From positions 310,001-374,000 of the forward strand of contig NZ_OY781062.1 of NCBI RefSeq assembly GCF_963676285.1: DNA of 64,000 nt, given 5' to 3'. This DNA comes from an uncultured Sphaerochaeta sp. GTDB lineage: Bacteria; Spirochaetota; Spirochaetia; Sphaerochaetales; Sphaerochaetaceae. The position numbers were made by a program, and so were the translations under genes. This document shows positions 41,991 to 51,859 of this stretch, in pieces (position 1 is the stretch's first letter; each line of letters starts with the position of its first letter). Below the pieces are notes generated by a model. That model had not been told where the DNA came from. It did not search any database and saw only the letters and a program-made list of their open reading frames with translations.

Positions 41991-44319
41991 AGAACTGGGG
42001 TTCTTCCAGGTTTTACAACAGATACAGAGCATGAGTCATGCACCAGAAGGTGTGCAAGTTCTTGAAACGCTCCCTTTTATCGATACACAGGATGAGCTTA
42101 CCGTACGTCAGAGACAAGTTTCAGCAGCAATGAAACTGCTCTCAGGTGCCGATAGACTCATCATCCACTCATTCCCTGCAATCCAGGAAACGCTCTCATC
42201 TCTTGATGATCCTACCCAAGGGGCAGAAGGGTATGAACTGCTTGATCTAGCGCGGTATATCCGTAGTGCTGAGCATCTCTATAAGCATATGGAGTCTGTG
42301 CAGGATCCTGATGGATATTTTTTGGTGTTGAGCCCTCTCTTAGGAGAAGGGTTGCCACATGAACTGGTGGCTTTTGCTGACCAAACTGAGAGCACACTCG
42401 ATGAGAGTGGTCAGGTAAGAAACACACATCCAAGGATAAGTGCCCTCTTCCGTCAGGTGGAAGCAGCCAAGAGTGAACGATCCCGTTTCTGTGCCCAGTT
42501 CATCAGGAGCAATCCTACTGCAGTGCAAACTGACCAGGAAGCAATGAGGGATGGAAGATTGGTCATCCCCGTAAGAAGCGACCGGAGAAGCCAGGTACAA
42601 GGATTTGTATCCAGCAGTTCCAGTTCAGGGAATACCGTGTTCATGGAACCCTATACCCTTGTTGAGATGAACAATTCGGTGATGATGGCACAGAACCAAA
42701 TACTCGTGGAAATTGCCAAGATTCTCAGGGAACTGAACAGTAGTGCGAGAGCACTCAGAACGCAGCTGAACGCTTTATCCACACGTATTGGCATGCTTGA
42801 TGCTATATTCTCTATTGCTCTTTGGGCTCTGGACACACATTGCACCGCCACAGACCTGAAGACAAACCGATGCAACCTTGAGCTGGCCCGGCATCCTTTG
42901 CTGGGAAAAAAAGCTGTTCCTATATCCATTACGCTCGAAGAGGGTGTAAGGGCCGTGGTCATAAGCGGTCCGAATGCGGGTGGAAAGACTGTTACGATCA
43001 AGACTGTTGGGTTGTTTGCACTGCTTAATCAATACTGTGGATACATTCCTGCAAAAGAGGGGAGCAGCCTGCCCTTATTTGACAATCTGTTTACTGATAT
43101 AGGTGACGAACAGTCGATTGAGGAAGAGCTCTCCACGTTCAGTGGCCACATGAAACAGATTGGGTACATTCTCAGAAACATGAGTGAGAGAAGTTTGATT
43201 ATTCTCGATGAACTTGGCAGTGGTACTGATCCAGTTGAAGGTTCTGCAATAGCCCGCTCTGTCCTTGAATTCTGTTTGGAGAAAGCAAAACTAACATTGG
43301 TAACGAGTCATCATGGAGTGCTCAAACAGTTTGCCTATGCAAAGAAGGAAGTGATCAATGCCTCAATGGAGTTCAACGAACACTCCCATATGCCTACCTT
43401 CAGGGTCATACAAGGATTGCCTGGAGAGAGCCACGCGATCGATACAGCACGATACATGAAACTCCCTGAGGAAGTCATATCCCGAGCTGAACAATACCTT
43501 GGCAGTGAAGCAGTCCAGATTGCTTCCATCATCAAGGATCTTGAGGAAAAACGGAAAGAGCTTGAGAGGCAGGAAGAAAAAACCCAAAAACGATATTACA
43601 CGCTACAGCAAGAAGTGAAACAACTTCAGCTCAAGGAGCTTCGTGTACGTCAAAGAGAAGCGCAGCTCAAGGATGAACAAACAACTGAGCTTGCCCGGTT
43701 CATGAGTGCAAAACGAAAAGAGTTGGAAAACCTTGTAAAGACCATGAGGGAAGGTGAACTGGATAAGGCTAAACGCAAACAGGTAAAAGCGTATGTACAA
43801 AGCCTTGAGGACAGGGTGCAGGATGAACGAACCCTACTTGAGCAAAGCGAAGAGGAACTTTCAGCGATTGAGGTACAAAATCCACAGGAGTTCAGTGAAG
43901 GCATGGAAGTGCTTTGTGGAACATCAAAACGATTGGGAAAAATCCTGAAGAAGCAGGGAAGGAACAAGTATCTTGTTGCAATTGGATCGATGCGAATGAC
44001 GCTCGAGGGCAAGCAATTACAAGCGATCAAGGAGCAACAGAAAAAAATATTGGTGTCGTATGATAGCAGTACTCCACGTCCTAAACTGATGCTTGACCTG
44101 AGAGGGTATACCTTAGAGGAAGCTCTCGCTTCCCTTGAACAGCAGATTGAAAGCTGCCTGGTTCATGGAGTATCTCAATTTTCCGTCATTCATGGATATG
44201 GGGACGGAATTCTCTCCAAGGGAATTTCCTCATATCTGGAGAAGCATCGCTCGATACAGGGGTTTCGATTCGCCACACCTGAAGATGGAGGTATGGGAAA
44301 AACATACGTACAACTTTAG
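41971..44319 (+). CDS. mutS2: MutS2 family protein
   Basis: A 782-residue protein. The ATPase core has Walker A GPNAGGKTVT, Walker B LIILDELGSGTDP and a TSHHG switch. A long coiled coil follows (about 520-640). A C-terminal Smr domain has LDLRGYTLEEAL and HGYGDGIL. MutS2 acts in recombination control and rescue of collided ribosomes. The ATG at 41971 follows GAGAGA. It ends at a clear terminator. Confidence 0.96.
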   Translation: MNHKSIEELGFFQVLQQIQSMSHAPEGVQVLETLPFIDTQDELTVRQRQVSAAMKLLSGADRLIIHSFPAIQETLSSLDDPTQGAEGYELLDLARYIRSAEHLYKHMESVQDPDGYFLVLSPLLGEGLPHELVAFADQTESTLDESGQVRNTHPRISALFRQVEAAKSERSRFCAQFIRSNPTAVQTDQEAMRDGRLVIPVRSDRRSQVQGFVSSSSSSGNTVFMEPYTLVEMNNSVMMAQNQILVEIAKILRELNSSARALRTQLNALSTRIGMLDAIFSIALWALDTHCTATDLKTNRCNLELARHPLLGKKAVPISITLEEGVRAVVISGPNAGGKTVTIKTVGLFALLNQYCGYIPAKEGSSLPLFDNLFTDIGDEQSIEEELSTFSGHMKQIGYILRNMSERSLIILDELGSGTDPVEGSAIARSVLEFCLEKAKLTLVTSHHGVLKQFAYAKKEVINASMEFNEHSHMPTFRVIQGLPGESHAIDTARYMKLPEEVISRAEQYLGSEAVQIASIIKDLEEKRKELERQEEKTQKRYYTLQQEVKQLQLKELRVRQREAQLKDEQTTELARFMSAKRKELENLVKTMREGELDKAKRKQVKAYVQSLEDRVQDERTLLEQSEEELSAIEVQNPQEFSEGMEVLCGTSKRLGKILKKQGRNKYLVAIGSMRMTLEGKQLQAIKEQQKKILVSYDSSTPRPKLMLDLRGYTLEEALASLEQQIESCLVHGVSQFSVIHGYGDGILSKGISSYLEKHRSIQGFRFATPEDGGMGKTYVQL

Positions 44320-44332
44320 AAATGTTGATCAC

Positions 44333-44355
44333 GCCCTCTTTACAGAGGGCATTTT
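44333..44355 (+). terminator. Intrinsic terminator after mutS2
   Basis: GCCCTC (44333-44338) pairs with GAGGGC (44345-44350) around a 6-nt loop, followed by ATTTTA. It lies 13 nt after the mutS2 stop. Confidence 0.8.
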
Positions 44356-44395
44356 ACTGAGTATACTAAATTAGTAATTTACTAAAGGTTACTCT

Positions 44396-44734
44396 ATGGA
44401 TAAAAAACAACTTCGTTCCCTTTATGAGGAGCAAAAACCGCCAATGGGTGTATTTCTCTTGGTTGATGCCAGTACTTCACAGGAGTATCTGGGGGTAAGC
44501 AACAATTTTCAGGCAACCAAGAACTCTCTCTTTTTCCGACTTTCTGTTGGGGCTCTGGCAAACTATCCATCATTACAGGATAGCTATGACAAGCATGGGC
44601 CTTCTATTCTGGAGTTTTCCATATTGGAAGAGCTTGATTATCAAGAGAATGTTTCTGATTATCGAGCAGACCTTGAAGCATTGCTCTCCATGATGAAACA
44701 AACCCATACACACGCAAAGGAGATAAATATATGA
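44396..44734 (+). CDS. Divergent GIY-YIG-like protein
   Basis: A 112-residue protein. KPPMGVFLLVDASTSQEYLGVS, then LFFRLSVG, LQDSYDKHG and FSILEELDY, follow the layout of a small GIY-YIG nuclease-family group (GVF for GIY, YLG for YIG). The first catalytic tyrosine is replaced by Phe, so nuclease activity is doubtful. The protein at 46472-46786 shares this layout and is a paralogue. It overlaps the DUF6530-like gene by 4 nt (ATGA). Confidence 0.7.
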   Translation: MDKKQLRSLYEEQKPPMGVFLLVDASTSQEYLGVSNNFQATKNSLFFRLSVGALANYPSLQDSYDKHGPSILEFSILEELDYQENVSDYRADLEALLSMMKQTHTHAKEINI

Positions 44735-45210
44735 AGATACCTACAAGTTTGAAACACAAGCCCGTTATCGTGGTACCGAACTATGAACATGTTGATGGGA
44801 AACAGGCAAATGAGAGTGATGCCAAAGGTCTCTCAATTGGATTGGCTCAGTGGAATGACCGAGGCAGCGTTGAAGCATCGGCTAAGGTGTGGCGTTATAC
44901 TGGGGAGAAGTGGTCTCGCCAGAGTGAAGAACTTCCCCTTACCCGTGCACTTGACTTGGCAATCCTGATATGTAGGACCAATCTGTATTTTCAGGATGCG
45001 TATCGATTTCCTAAGTTCTACGATCCAGATCAAGAGACCATTGACCGTATTGGGCTGCAGGGGGACGCTATGAGCGTCGAGGTTTGCACAGATAATCCAA
45101 TGATTGATACCGATATTCGTCTACTCAATGATGCCCTATCGCAGGAAGGAGAACGACTTGGTGAGCGGTTTCGTGTGCTTGCAGATATGTTGAAGCAGAT
45201 GGGGTACTGA
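44731..45210 (+). CDS. Conserved hypothetical protein (DUF6530-like)
   Basis: A 159-residue soluble protein starting MKIPTSLKHKPVIVVPNYEHVDG. The segments SIGLAQWNDRG and AKVWRYTGEKWSRQSEELPL are strongly patterned and resemble the family I know as DUF6530. The function is unknown. Its start overlaps the stop of the GIY-YIG-like gene, so the two are coupled. Confidence 0.75.
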   Translation: MKIPTSLKHKPVIVVPNYEHVDGKQANESDAKGLSIGLAQWNDRGSVEASAKVWRYTGEKWSRQSEELPLTRALDLAILICRTNLYFQDAYRFPKFYDPDQETIDRIGLQGDAMSVEVCTDNPMIDTDIRLLNDALSQEGERLGERFRVLADMLKQMGY

Positions 45211-45265
45211 GACAGCTTGCGCCCAGATACAGTGGATGATACCATGAAATTGTGAGGGAGGATCT

Positions 45266-46057
45266 ATGTCAGACTATATGAACGGAACAGGTATTCAATA
45301 CCATTTGCATATTAAAGAGGGTGATGTAGGTAGATATGTTATTCTTCCTGGTGATCCGAAGCGGGTGCCACTAATTGCAAAGTATCTTGATGATGCGTCT
45401 TTGGTGGCTGACAGCAGAGAATATGTTACCTATACAGGGTTTCTGGATGGGGAGAAGGTATCTGTTACCTCCACCGGTATCGGAGGTCCTTCTGCTTCCA
45501 TTGCAATGGAAGAACTCTTCAAATGCGGAAGTGATACATTCATCCGTATGGGTACCTGTGGAGGGATTGCCTTGGAAGTAATGGGCGGTGATGTCGTGAT
45601 TGCTACCGCTGCTGTAAGAATGGAAGGAACCAGCAGGGAGTATGCTCCGATTGAATTTCCTGCGGTGGCTAATTTTGAGGTTGTATCAGCATTGAAAGAG
45701 GCTGCCGACCAACTCGGAAAAAGGAGTCACCTGGGGGTCGTTCAATGCAAGGACTCTTTCTACGGTCAGCATGATCCTTCCCTGATGCCTGTCAGCTATG
45801 ATCTGATAAACAAATGGGAGGCTTGGAAAAGACTTGGTGTCTTGGCAAGCGAGATGGAGAGTGCTGCTCTCTTTGTGGTTGCTGCACACTTGGGTGTTCG
45901 CTGTGGTAGTGATTTTTTCGTGGTGGGTAACCAGGAGCGTGAACTCCTGGGTATGGAAAACCCAAAGCTCCACGATACCGAGGATGCCATACGAGTAACC
46001 ATACAAGGAGTTCGTAATCTGATCAAAAAAGACAAGGTGAAGGCGAGCAAATCCTAG
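45266..46057 (+). CDS. udp: Uridine phosphorylase
   Basis: A 263-residue nucleoside phosphorylase of the PNP/UDP family. Phosphate-binding [25 protein letters not shown], the MGTCGG motif, [21 protein letters not shown] and SEMESAAL are all present. The EFPAVA segment favours uridine phosphorylase over PNP. It releases uracil from uridine, which upp in this window can reuse. A GGGAGG site precedes the ATG. Its 3' end overlaps the convergent gene by 35 nt. Confidence 0.9.
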   Translation: MSDYMNGTGIQYHLHIKEGDVGRYVILPGDPKRVPLIAKYLDDASLVADSREYVTYTGFLDGEKVSVTSTGIGGPSASIAMEELFKCGSDTFIRMGTCGGIALEVMGGDVVIATAAVRMEGTSREYAPIEFPAVANFEVVSALKEAADQLGKRSHLGVVQCKDSFYGQHDPSLMPVSYDLINKWEAWKRLGVLASEMESAALFVVAAHLGVRCGSDFFVVGNQERELLGMENPKLHDTEDAIRVTIQGVRNLIKKDKVKASKS

Positions 46058-46424
46058 CACGTTTCTTTACCTGCAAAATAGATTCCAAGCTGAAAGGCAG
46101 GACAATTGTTCCTGCCTTTCCCAATTCACAGAAACAGTGACTTGCATGGTAGAGTTCATAGGTACCAGAGAAAGGGTAGTGTTTCCCTCTTGCTCCCAAT
46201 GTACCAAAGAGTGGAAGCAGATGGGCGGAATCCACTGCAATGAGATTGTTCATGGTATTGGGAAAGGAGAGCAACAAGTCAATTGAATGGGGCAGTAATA
46301 GGTAATCGAGAATACACCCCCCCGCATTTGTAACTTTCAGATAATAGTGTGCAAGTAGTCGATAGGCCTCCTGGGGATTGCTGAAGAGCCTTACCGTACT
46401 ATGTTTCTGGATTCTCCCGTACAT
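46023..46424 (-). CDS. Small protein, perhaps a degenerate REP-type transposase relative
   Basis: A 133-residue protein with a near-perfect ribosome-binding site (AAGGAGG, 6 nt before the ATG), so it is probably translated. The stretch [19 protein letters not shown] resembles the HUH region of REP-associated tyrosine transposases (aYvlMPNHvHLLL). The two-histidine motif is lost (PHSID), and the later [16 protein letters not shown] resembles their G-hxF-x-R segment. This link is speculative. It lies 47 nt after the GIY-YIG-like paralogue. Confidence 0.6.
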   Translation of the reverse strand: MYGRIQKHSTVRLFSNPQEAYRLLAHYYLKVTNAGGCILDYLLLPHSIDLLLSFPNTMNNLIAVDSAHLLPLFGTLGARGKHYPFSGTYELYHASHCFCELGKAGTIVLPFSLESILQVKKRARICSPSPCLF

Positions 46425-46471
46425 GATATTCCTCCTTGTACATCTGTAAGAGGAATATCACCATATATGCT

Positions 46472-46786
46472 TCAATAGAGTAATTTGCCCTGCGATAGCA
46501 GTAAAGTCTCTTGTTCAGCAAGCAGTTCATCCAGGTCTTCATCCTCATCAGCAGTTACCAATACCTTTATGGAAAATACTTCCAGACCGATATGCTCATA
46601 TGCATCCTGGAGAATTGCATGCTCAAATGTTCCTAGATCAAGACGGAACCGTATAGATTGTATGTCTTTTACCATATTTTCACTAATTTGAAGGTGGACC
46701 ATCCCATCGTGAAGATTCTCAATACAGATAATCCCCCGTTTACTATCTTTGGTATAGAGATGGGCATGTCTTGTAAGCATATTCAT
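46472..46786 (-). CDS. Divergent GIY-YIG-like protein, second copy
   Basis: A 104-residue protein. KRGIICIENLHDGMVHLQIS, IRFRLDLG, LQDAYEHIG and FSIKVLVTADEDED align position by position with the protein at 44396-44734 (LFFRLSVG, LQDSYDKHG, FSILEELDY). Both GIY and YIG motifs have lost their tyrosines, so it is probably not a nuclease. AGGA lies upstream of the ATG. It leads the minus-strand pair with the 46023-46424 gene. Confidence 0.7.
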   Translation of the reverse strand: MNMLTRHAHLYTKDSKRGIICIENLHDGMVHLQISENMVKDIQSIRFRLDLGTFEHAILQDAYEHIGLEVFSIKVLVTADEDEDLDELLAEQETLLLSQGKLLY

Positions 46787-47007
46787 GGGAGCATCCTAGC
46801 AAAAATATCGGGAAGGGTATAGAATTCCGGTGATTTCTTTTGGCTATGGGGGAATAGATATAGCCAAATGGACAAAAATTGACAAATAGGTTGAAATTTT
46901 ATGTTCATTGCACGATAATTCCCTACAGTTTGGCAAATTTTGCGTATATTGGCAGAATCCAAATTTTTCGTGACCTATTGGAACTCAAGTACAAGGTAGG
47001 AATTCAG

Positions 47008-47610
47008 ATGGCTCAACAGATTCAAGATTTGGTTGCTTCCATCCGCAGGGATGGAATTGAGGCTGCCCAGAAAGAGGCTGATCAGATTATTGCTGATGCA
47101 AAGGCTGAGGCCGCAACATTGGTAGAGAAAGCCCGCAAAGAGGCTGCTCGGGAAATCGAGAAAGCTCACAAAGAGATCCAGACGCGGGACCAGAGTGCAA
47201 TCAGTAGTCTTCAGCAGGCTAGCAGGGATGTACTGCTCTCCCTGAAGAAGGCCATACAGGCAGAATTGGACAGGATTCTTACAACTGATATTGAGAAAGC
47301 CTATTCCAGCAAGGACCTTGTCAATGTAATTATCAAGGTTGTTTCTTCTCTTTCCGATATTGGTGGAAAGGAACTCCAGCTGAGCAAGAGTGATTTCGAT
47401 CAGCTTGCAACATCCCTGAAAAAGGAATTGGGTGATGAACTCAAGAAAGGTCTTGAGATCAAAGCAGTACCATCAGCAAGATCTGGTTTTAGGGTGAGTG
47501 AGAAGGATGGTTCGGCATTCTATGATTTCAGTGCAGAGGAGACTGCGGAACTGCTTCGTCCATTCCTTTCTCCTTCCATCCAAGACATCGTTTTCAAAGC
47601 GGAACAATAA
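47008..47610 (+). CDS. atpE: V-type ATPase subunit E
   Basis: A 200-residue peripheral-stalk subunit. An N-terminal coiled coil (AAQKEADQIIADAKAEAATLVEKARKEA) precedes a C-terminal globular domain (YSSKDLVNVIIKVVSSL, RPFLSPSIQDIVF). It starts the V-ATPase operon; the ATG at 47008 fits the MAQQIQDL start. The 220 bp upstream hold a TTGACA at 46879-46884 but no clear partner -10. Confidence 0.9.
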   Translation: MAQQIQDLVASIRRDGIEAAQKEADQIIADAKAEAATLVEKARKEAAREIEKAHKEIQTRDQSAISSLQQASRDVLLSLKKAIQAELDRILTTDIEKAYSSKDLVNVIIKVVSSLSDIGGKELQLSKSDFDQLATSLKKELGDELKKGLEIKAVPSARSGFRVSEKDGSAFYDFSAEETAELLRPFLSPSIQDIVFKAEQ

Positions 47611-47619
47611 GGAGTTGTC

Positions 47620-48153
47620 GTGGCTTCCTACTATTATTTGGTAGCAACGTTACCTTCCTTACGGTATGACGGAGTGCTTCCCTTCACAACAGATACCTTT
47701 CTTTCGCTCTGCAAAGAGCAGGTAAGCAAGGCTCACTACCTGCTTTTGGAGCAGGCGGTAAGTGGTGTTGCATCCTCACATCATTTTCTTTTTCAGTACC
47801 AACATTTTGCTGGTATGGTAAAGAAAGAGTTGACTGAGGCAAGAAGTAGGAAACTTTCTCTCTCTGATCCTTCTTACCGAAATGATGGGGATAAAGAAGC
47901 CAAAATCAGTGATACTGTGCGTCAGGCTCTTTCGAGTGATGACGTATTACAAGCAGAAATGTTGCTGATAAGGCTGCATTGGAACTATCTGGATGACCTA
48001 AGTGCTCTTCATATATTTGATATTGAGGGGCTTCTTTCGTATGCGTTGAAACTGAAAATGTTGCAAAGAAAAAGTCTTTTTACCCGAGAGGAAGGAAACG
48101 CTGAGTTCAAGCGTCTCTTTTCCAATATTCAGACTGAGATTGAGAACAATTAG
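47620..48153 (+). CDS. DUF2764 V-ATPase-associated protein, possible subunit C equivalent
   Basis: A 177-residue protein with a GTG start after AAGGAG. SYYYLVATLPSLRYD at the start and FDIEGLLSYALKLKMLQRK near the end fit the DUF2764 family, which occupies this position in spirochaete V-ATPase operons. The all-helical pattern, with the closing EGLLSYALKLKMLQR, recalls subunit C/d (AC39). No other C gene is in the operon, so it may replace it. That is an inference. Confidence 0.8.
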   Translation: MASYYYLVATLPSLRYDGVLPFTTDTFLSLCKEQVSKAHYLLLEQAVSGVASSHHFLFQYQHFAGMVKKELTEARSRKLSLSDPSYRNDGDKEAKISDTVRQALSSDDVLQAEMLLIRLHWNYLDDLSALHIFDIEGLLSYALKLKMLQRKSLFTREEGNAEFKRLFSNIQTEIENN

Positions 48154-48164
48154 TGGAGTTGGAT

Positions 48165-49922
48165 ATGGCAAATACAAGTGGGCGTGTCTTAGGCGTCAAC
48201 GGGAATATGGTAACAGTCGAGTTCGACAGTGCTATTGCAAAGAATGAAGTCGGATATATCCATGTTGGTGAAGATCGCCTCAAGGGTGAGGTAATCCGTA
48301 TCAATGGGAATACGGCTTCCCTACAGGTCTTCGAAATGACTGGTGGAATCCGCGTTGGGGATACAGTTGAGTTCTCCGGCGAAATGTTGAGTGTTGCCTT
48401 GGGGCCTGGACTCTTACAGCAGATCTATGATGGTTTGCAGAACCCCCTTCCTGAACTTGCAAAACAGTGTGGGTTCTTTCTCCAACGTGGGGTGTACCTT
48501 GATGCAATTCCCAACAATGATTGGGATTTCACCCCAGTTGCAAAGGTGGGAGACAAGCTCCGCCCCGGCGATACATTCGGTACTGTCCCAGAAGGCCTGT
48601 TCACCCACCAGATCATGATTCCATTCAATCTCAATGATACTGATTGGGAAGTGGTAAGCATCAAGGAAAAGGGTAGCTATGGCGTGCGTGATACCATTTG
48701 TACAGTAGAGGATGCAAAAGGTAACAAGAAAGACCTCTCCATGATTTTCACTTGGCCGGTCAAGAAAGCCATCAAACTCTATGAGGAACGATTGCGCCCC
48801 GATGAGACCCTGGTGACCAAAATCAGGATCATTGACACCTTCCTTCCTGTTGCAAAGGGTGGTACCTACTGTACCCCTGGTCCTTTTGGTGCAGGAAAGA
48901 CTGTTCTCCAGCATATGACCAGCCGTAATGCAGATGTCGATATTGTAATTATCGCTGCATGCGGAGAGAGAGCCGGTGAAGTAGTAGAAGTTCTCAAGGA
49001 GTTCCCTGAGCTTGTAGACCCGAAGACCGGTCGTTCTCTGATGGAACGCACCATTATCATCTGTAATACCTCTTCCATGCCGGTAGCAAGCCGTGAGGCT
49101 TCCGTATACACCGCAGTAACGCTTGCTGAGTACTACAGGCAAATGGGACTCAGTGTACTGCTCTTGGCTGATTCCACCAGCCGATGGGCACAGGCAATGC
49201 GTGAGATGAGTGGTCGTCTTGAAGAGATCCCAGGTGAAGAGGCATTCCCTGCCTATCTTGAGAGCCGTATTGCAGAGTTCTATGAGAGAGCTGGAAAGGT
49301 ACGTCTACGTGATGGTCGTATTGGATCGGTAACCATCGGAGGAACTGTCAGTCCTGCTGGTGGTAACTTTGAGGAGCCGGTAACACAGGCTACACTCAAG
49401 GTTGTTGGAGCTTTCCACGGATTGAGTCGTGAACGCAGTGATGCACGTAAATATCCTGCAATCGATCCGCTCACTTCCTGGTCGAAGTATGAGGGTATCA
49501 TCAAACAGGCAAAGGTCGAGTATGCCCGCAATATCCTGAGAAGGGGTAATGAGGTCAACCAGATGATGAAGGTTGTTGGTGAAGAAGGGACCTCAGTCTC
49601 TGATTATATCACCTACCAGAAGAGTGAATTGATTGATGCTTTTTACCTACAGCAGAACTCCTTTGACCCAGTTGATGCTTCGGTCCCACCTGAAAGACAG
49701 AAACATACCTTTGAGGTACTGTTCAAGGTGCTAGCGACTGAGTTTGATCTAGAGGATAAGAAACACGTGCGTTCCTTCTTTAACACGCTTAGGCAGAAGT
49801 TCCTTGACTGGAACAATGTGGAAACCAAGAGCGAACGCTTCACACAGATAGAAGGGGAGATTCTTGCCCTGTACCAGGGTAAACAACGTAGTGTTGATCC
49901 TGACGCTGAGCAGTTGATCTAA
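48165..49922 (+). CDS. atpA: V-type ATPase catalytic subunit A
   Basis: A 585-residue catalytic subunit. Walker A is GPFGAGKTV, the Walker B region is [17 protein letters not shown], and [10 protein letters not shown] is the catalytic glutamate loop. It hydrolyses or makes ATP in the V1 head. The ATG at 48165 is preferred over the overlapping GTG at 48153 because GGAG lies at proper spacing. It follows the DUF2764 gene and precedes subunit B. Confidence 0.97.
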   Translation: MANTSGRVLGVNGNMVTVEFDSAIAKNEVGYIHVGEDRLKGEVIRINGNTASLQVFEMTGGIRVGDTVEFSGEMLSVALGPGLLQQIYDGLQNPLPELAKQCGFFLQRGVYLDAIPNNDWDFTPVAKVGDKLRPGDTFGTVPEGLFTHQIMIPFNLNDTDWEVVSIKEKGSYGVRDTICTVEDAKGNKKDLSMIFTWPVKKAIKLYEERLRPDETLVTKIRIIDTFLPVAKGGTYCTPGPFGAGKTVLQHMTSRNADVDIVIIAACGERAGEVVEVLKEFPELVDPKTGRSLMERTIIICNTSSMPVASREASVYTAVTLAEYYRQMGLSVLLLADSTSRWAQAMREMSGRLEEIPGEEAFPAYLESRIAEFYERAGKVRLRDGRIGSVTIGGTVSPAGGNFEEPVTQATLKVVGAFHGLSRERSDARKYPAIDPLTSWSKYEGIIKQAKVEYARNILRRGNEVNQMMKVVGEEGTSVSDYITYQKSELIDAFYLQQNSFDPVDASVPPERQKHTFEVLFKVLATEFDLEDKKHVRSFFNTLRQKFLDWNNVETKSERFTQIEGEILALYQGKQRSVDPDAEQLI

Positions 49923-49932
49923 GGGGTTGCAG

Positions 49933-51237
49933 ATGCAGAAAGTCTATTCAAAAATTGAATCCATTGTAGGAAACGTCATCACCGTACGTGCCGTCGGGGT
50001 AAGCAACAGTGAGCTCGCCATTGTCACCTCTGAAGGTGAACAGAGCTATGCGAGTGTAATCAAACTTGATGATGATCTGGTCTCTTTGCAGGTGTTCAGC
50101 GGAGCACAGGGAATATCTACCGGTGATCAGGTGCGATTCCTTGGCGTTCCGATGCGTGTCTCGTATACTGAGAACCTTCTCGGTCGTGTATTTGATGGTA
50201 CCGGCAATCCCCGTGACAATGGACCTTCTCTGTCAGACAATATGATCGATATCGGTGGTCCAGCGGTAAATCCAGCAAAGCGTATCATCCCTCGTAACAT
50301 GATCAGAACGGGTATCCCGATGATCGATGTGTTCAATACCTTGGTTGAAAGTCAGAAGCTTCCCATTTTCAGTGTAAGTGGGGAGCCTTACAACCCACTG
50401 CTTGCAAGAATCGCCATGCAGGCTGAAGTTGACCTGATTGTACTTGGAGGCATGGGTCTCAAGTATGATGACTATCTCTTCTTCAAGGATACCTTGGAGA
50501 GTAGTGGTGCTATGAGTCGTACGATTATGTTCATTCATACTGCAAGTGACCCAACCGTTGAATGTATGTTGGTCCCTGATATGGCCCTTGCTGTTGCTGA
50601 GCGTTTTGCACAGGATGGCAAGAAGGTACTTGTACTGCTAACAGATATGACCAACTTTGCTGACTCCATGAAAGAAATGGCCATTACCATGGACCAGGTG
50701 CCTTCAAACCGAGGATATCCAGGTGACCTCTACAGTTCCCTTGCCTCACGATATGAGAAGGCAGTTGACTTTGAAGGTGCAGGCTCTGTAACCATTCTTG
50801 CGGTAACCACCATGCCTGGTGATGATGTCACGCACCCGGTTCCTGATAATACCGGGTATATCACCGAAGGTCAGTATTACCTGAAGGGTGGCAGGATTGA
50901 GCCATTTGGGTCGTTGAGTCGACTCAAGCAACAGGTCAACAAGGATACCAGGGACGACCACCGTGCTTTGATGGATGGTATGATCAAACTGTATGCATCA
51001 TACAAGGAGTCACTGGAAAAGAAATCGATGGGCTTTAATATGACCGATTGGGATGAGAAACTACTCAAGTATGGTCGATTGTTTGAAAGCAAATTGATGG
51101 ATCTGAGTGTAAATATCCCACTTGAGGGAGCACTGGACTTGGGATGGGAGATTCTCAGTGACTGTTTCGAGCCAAATGAAACAGGATTAAAGAGTGATTT
51201 GATCCTGAGTCGCTGGCCCAAGAAGTTGAATGACTAA
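49933..51237 (+). CDS. atpB: V-type ATPase subunit B
   Basis: A 434-residue non-catalytic nucleotide-binding subunit. The P-loop position is [15 protein letters not shown] rather than a Walker A, as expected. [32 protein letters not shown] and the [21 protein letters not shown] segment are present. AAGGGG precedes the ATG at 49933. Confidence 0.97.
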   Translation: MQKVYSKIESIVGNVITVRAVGVSNSELAIVTSEGEQSYASVIKLDDDLVSLQVFSGAQGISTGDQVRFLGVPMRVSYTENLLGRVFDGTGNPRDNGPSLSDNMIDIGGPAVNPAKRIIPRNMIRTGIPMIDVFNTLVESQKLPIFSVSGEPYNPLLARIAMQAEVDLIVLGGMGLKYDDYLFFKDTLESSGAMSRTIMFIHTASDPTVECMLVPDMALAVAERFAQDGKKVLVLLTDMTNFADSMKEMAITMDQVPSNRGYPGDLYSSLASRYEKAVDFEGAGSVTILAVTTMPGDDVTHPVPDNTGYITEGQYYLKGGRIEPFGSLSRLKQQVNKDTRDDHRALMDGMIKLYASYKESLEKKSMGFNMTDWDEKLLKYGRLFESKLMDLSVNIPLEGALDLGWEILSDCFEPNETGLKSDLILSRWPKKLND

Positions 51238-51246
51238 GGAGTCGAG

Positions 51247-51858
51247 ATGGCCGTCAAACTGACCAAGAACGAACAGAAACTCCAGAAGGACAGATTGAAG
51301 CAATACCAGCGGTATCTGCCAACACTGCAACTGAAAAAACAACAGTTGCAGATGGTCATCAGGCAAATTTCTGCTGAGGTGGCTTCACTGAAGAAAAAGC
51401 AGGAGGCGCTCGTTCAGGACATGCAGACGTGGATTGCTGTGTATCATGAGAATACCGCATTCGCTTCTGAACTGAAGGTTGAAAAGCTCATCAAGATAGA
51501 CAAGGTGGTTAAAGCAAAAGGCAATATTGCCGGTGTGACCATTCCTGTATTCAAGGAACTGACCTTTGTCCCCATCTCCTATGATCTTGCTGACTATCCT
51601 CTTTGGGTAGACAAGGGATTGGAGAGCCTTCGTGACTTGGCTCGTTATGATGCCTTGATTGCAACGCTGGAACAACAGGTGAGACTCCTTGAAAAAGAGT
51701 TGAGAACCACCAGTCAACGGGTGAACCTTTTCGAGAAGGTGAAGATACCTGAGGCAAAGGATAATATCCGTCGTATTGCCATTTACCTGGGTGACCAGCA
51801 GACTGCTGCTGTAGTCCGTGGTAAGATCGCCAAGAAAAAGCTGATGCAGGGGGCATGA
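51247..51858 (+). CDS. atpD: V-type ATPase subunit D
   Basis: A 203-residue central-shaft subunit with long antiparallel coiled coils (KNEQKLQKDRLKQYQRYLPTLQLKKQQL at the start, LEQQVRLLEKELRTTSQRVNLFEKVKIPE near the end). The LFEKVKIPEAKDNIRRIAIYLGD segment is the family signature. It turns within the A3B3 head. It starts 9 nt after subunit B. Confidence 0.94.
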   Translation: MAVKLTKNEQKLQKDRLKQYQRYLPTLQLKKQQLQMVIRQISAEVASLKKKQEALVQDMQTWIAVYHENTAFASELKVEKLIKIDKVVKAKGNIAGVTIPVFKELTFVPISYDLADYPLWVDKGLESLRDLARYDALIATLEQQVRLLEKELRTTSQRVNLFEKVKIPEAKDNIRRIAIYLGDQQTAAVVRGKIAKKKLMQGA

Positions 51859-51859
51859 G

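Noticed and set aside
46879..47007. N-terminal extension of V-ATPase subunit E
   Set aside because: The upstream in-frame codons contain a non-family sequence. The ATG at 47008 fits subunit E, so this part is leader.
48414..49142. A 242-codon minus-strand open frame
   Set aside because: It is antisense to V-ATPase subunit A, whose identity is certain. The frame is a codon-bias shadow.
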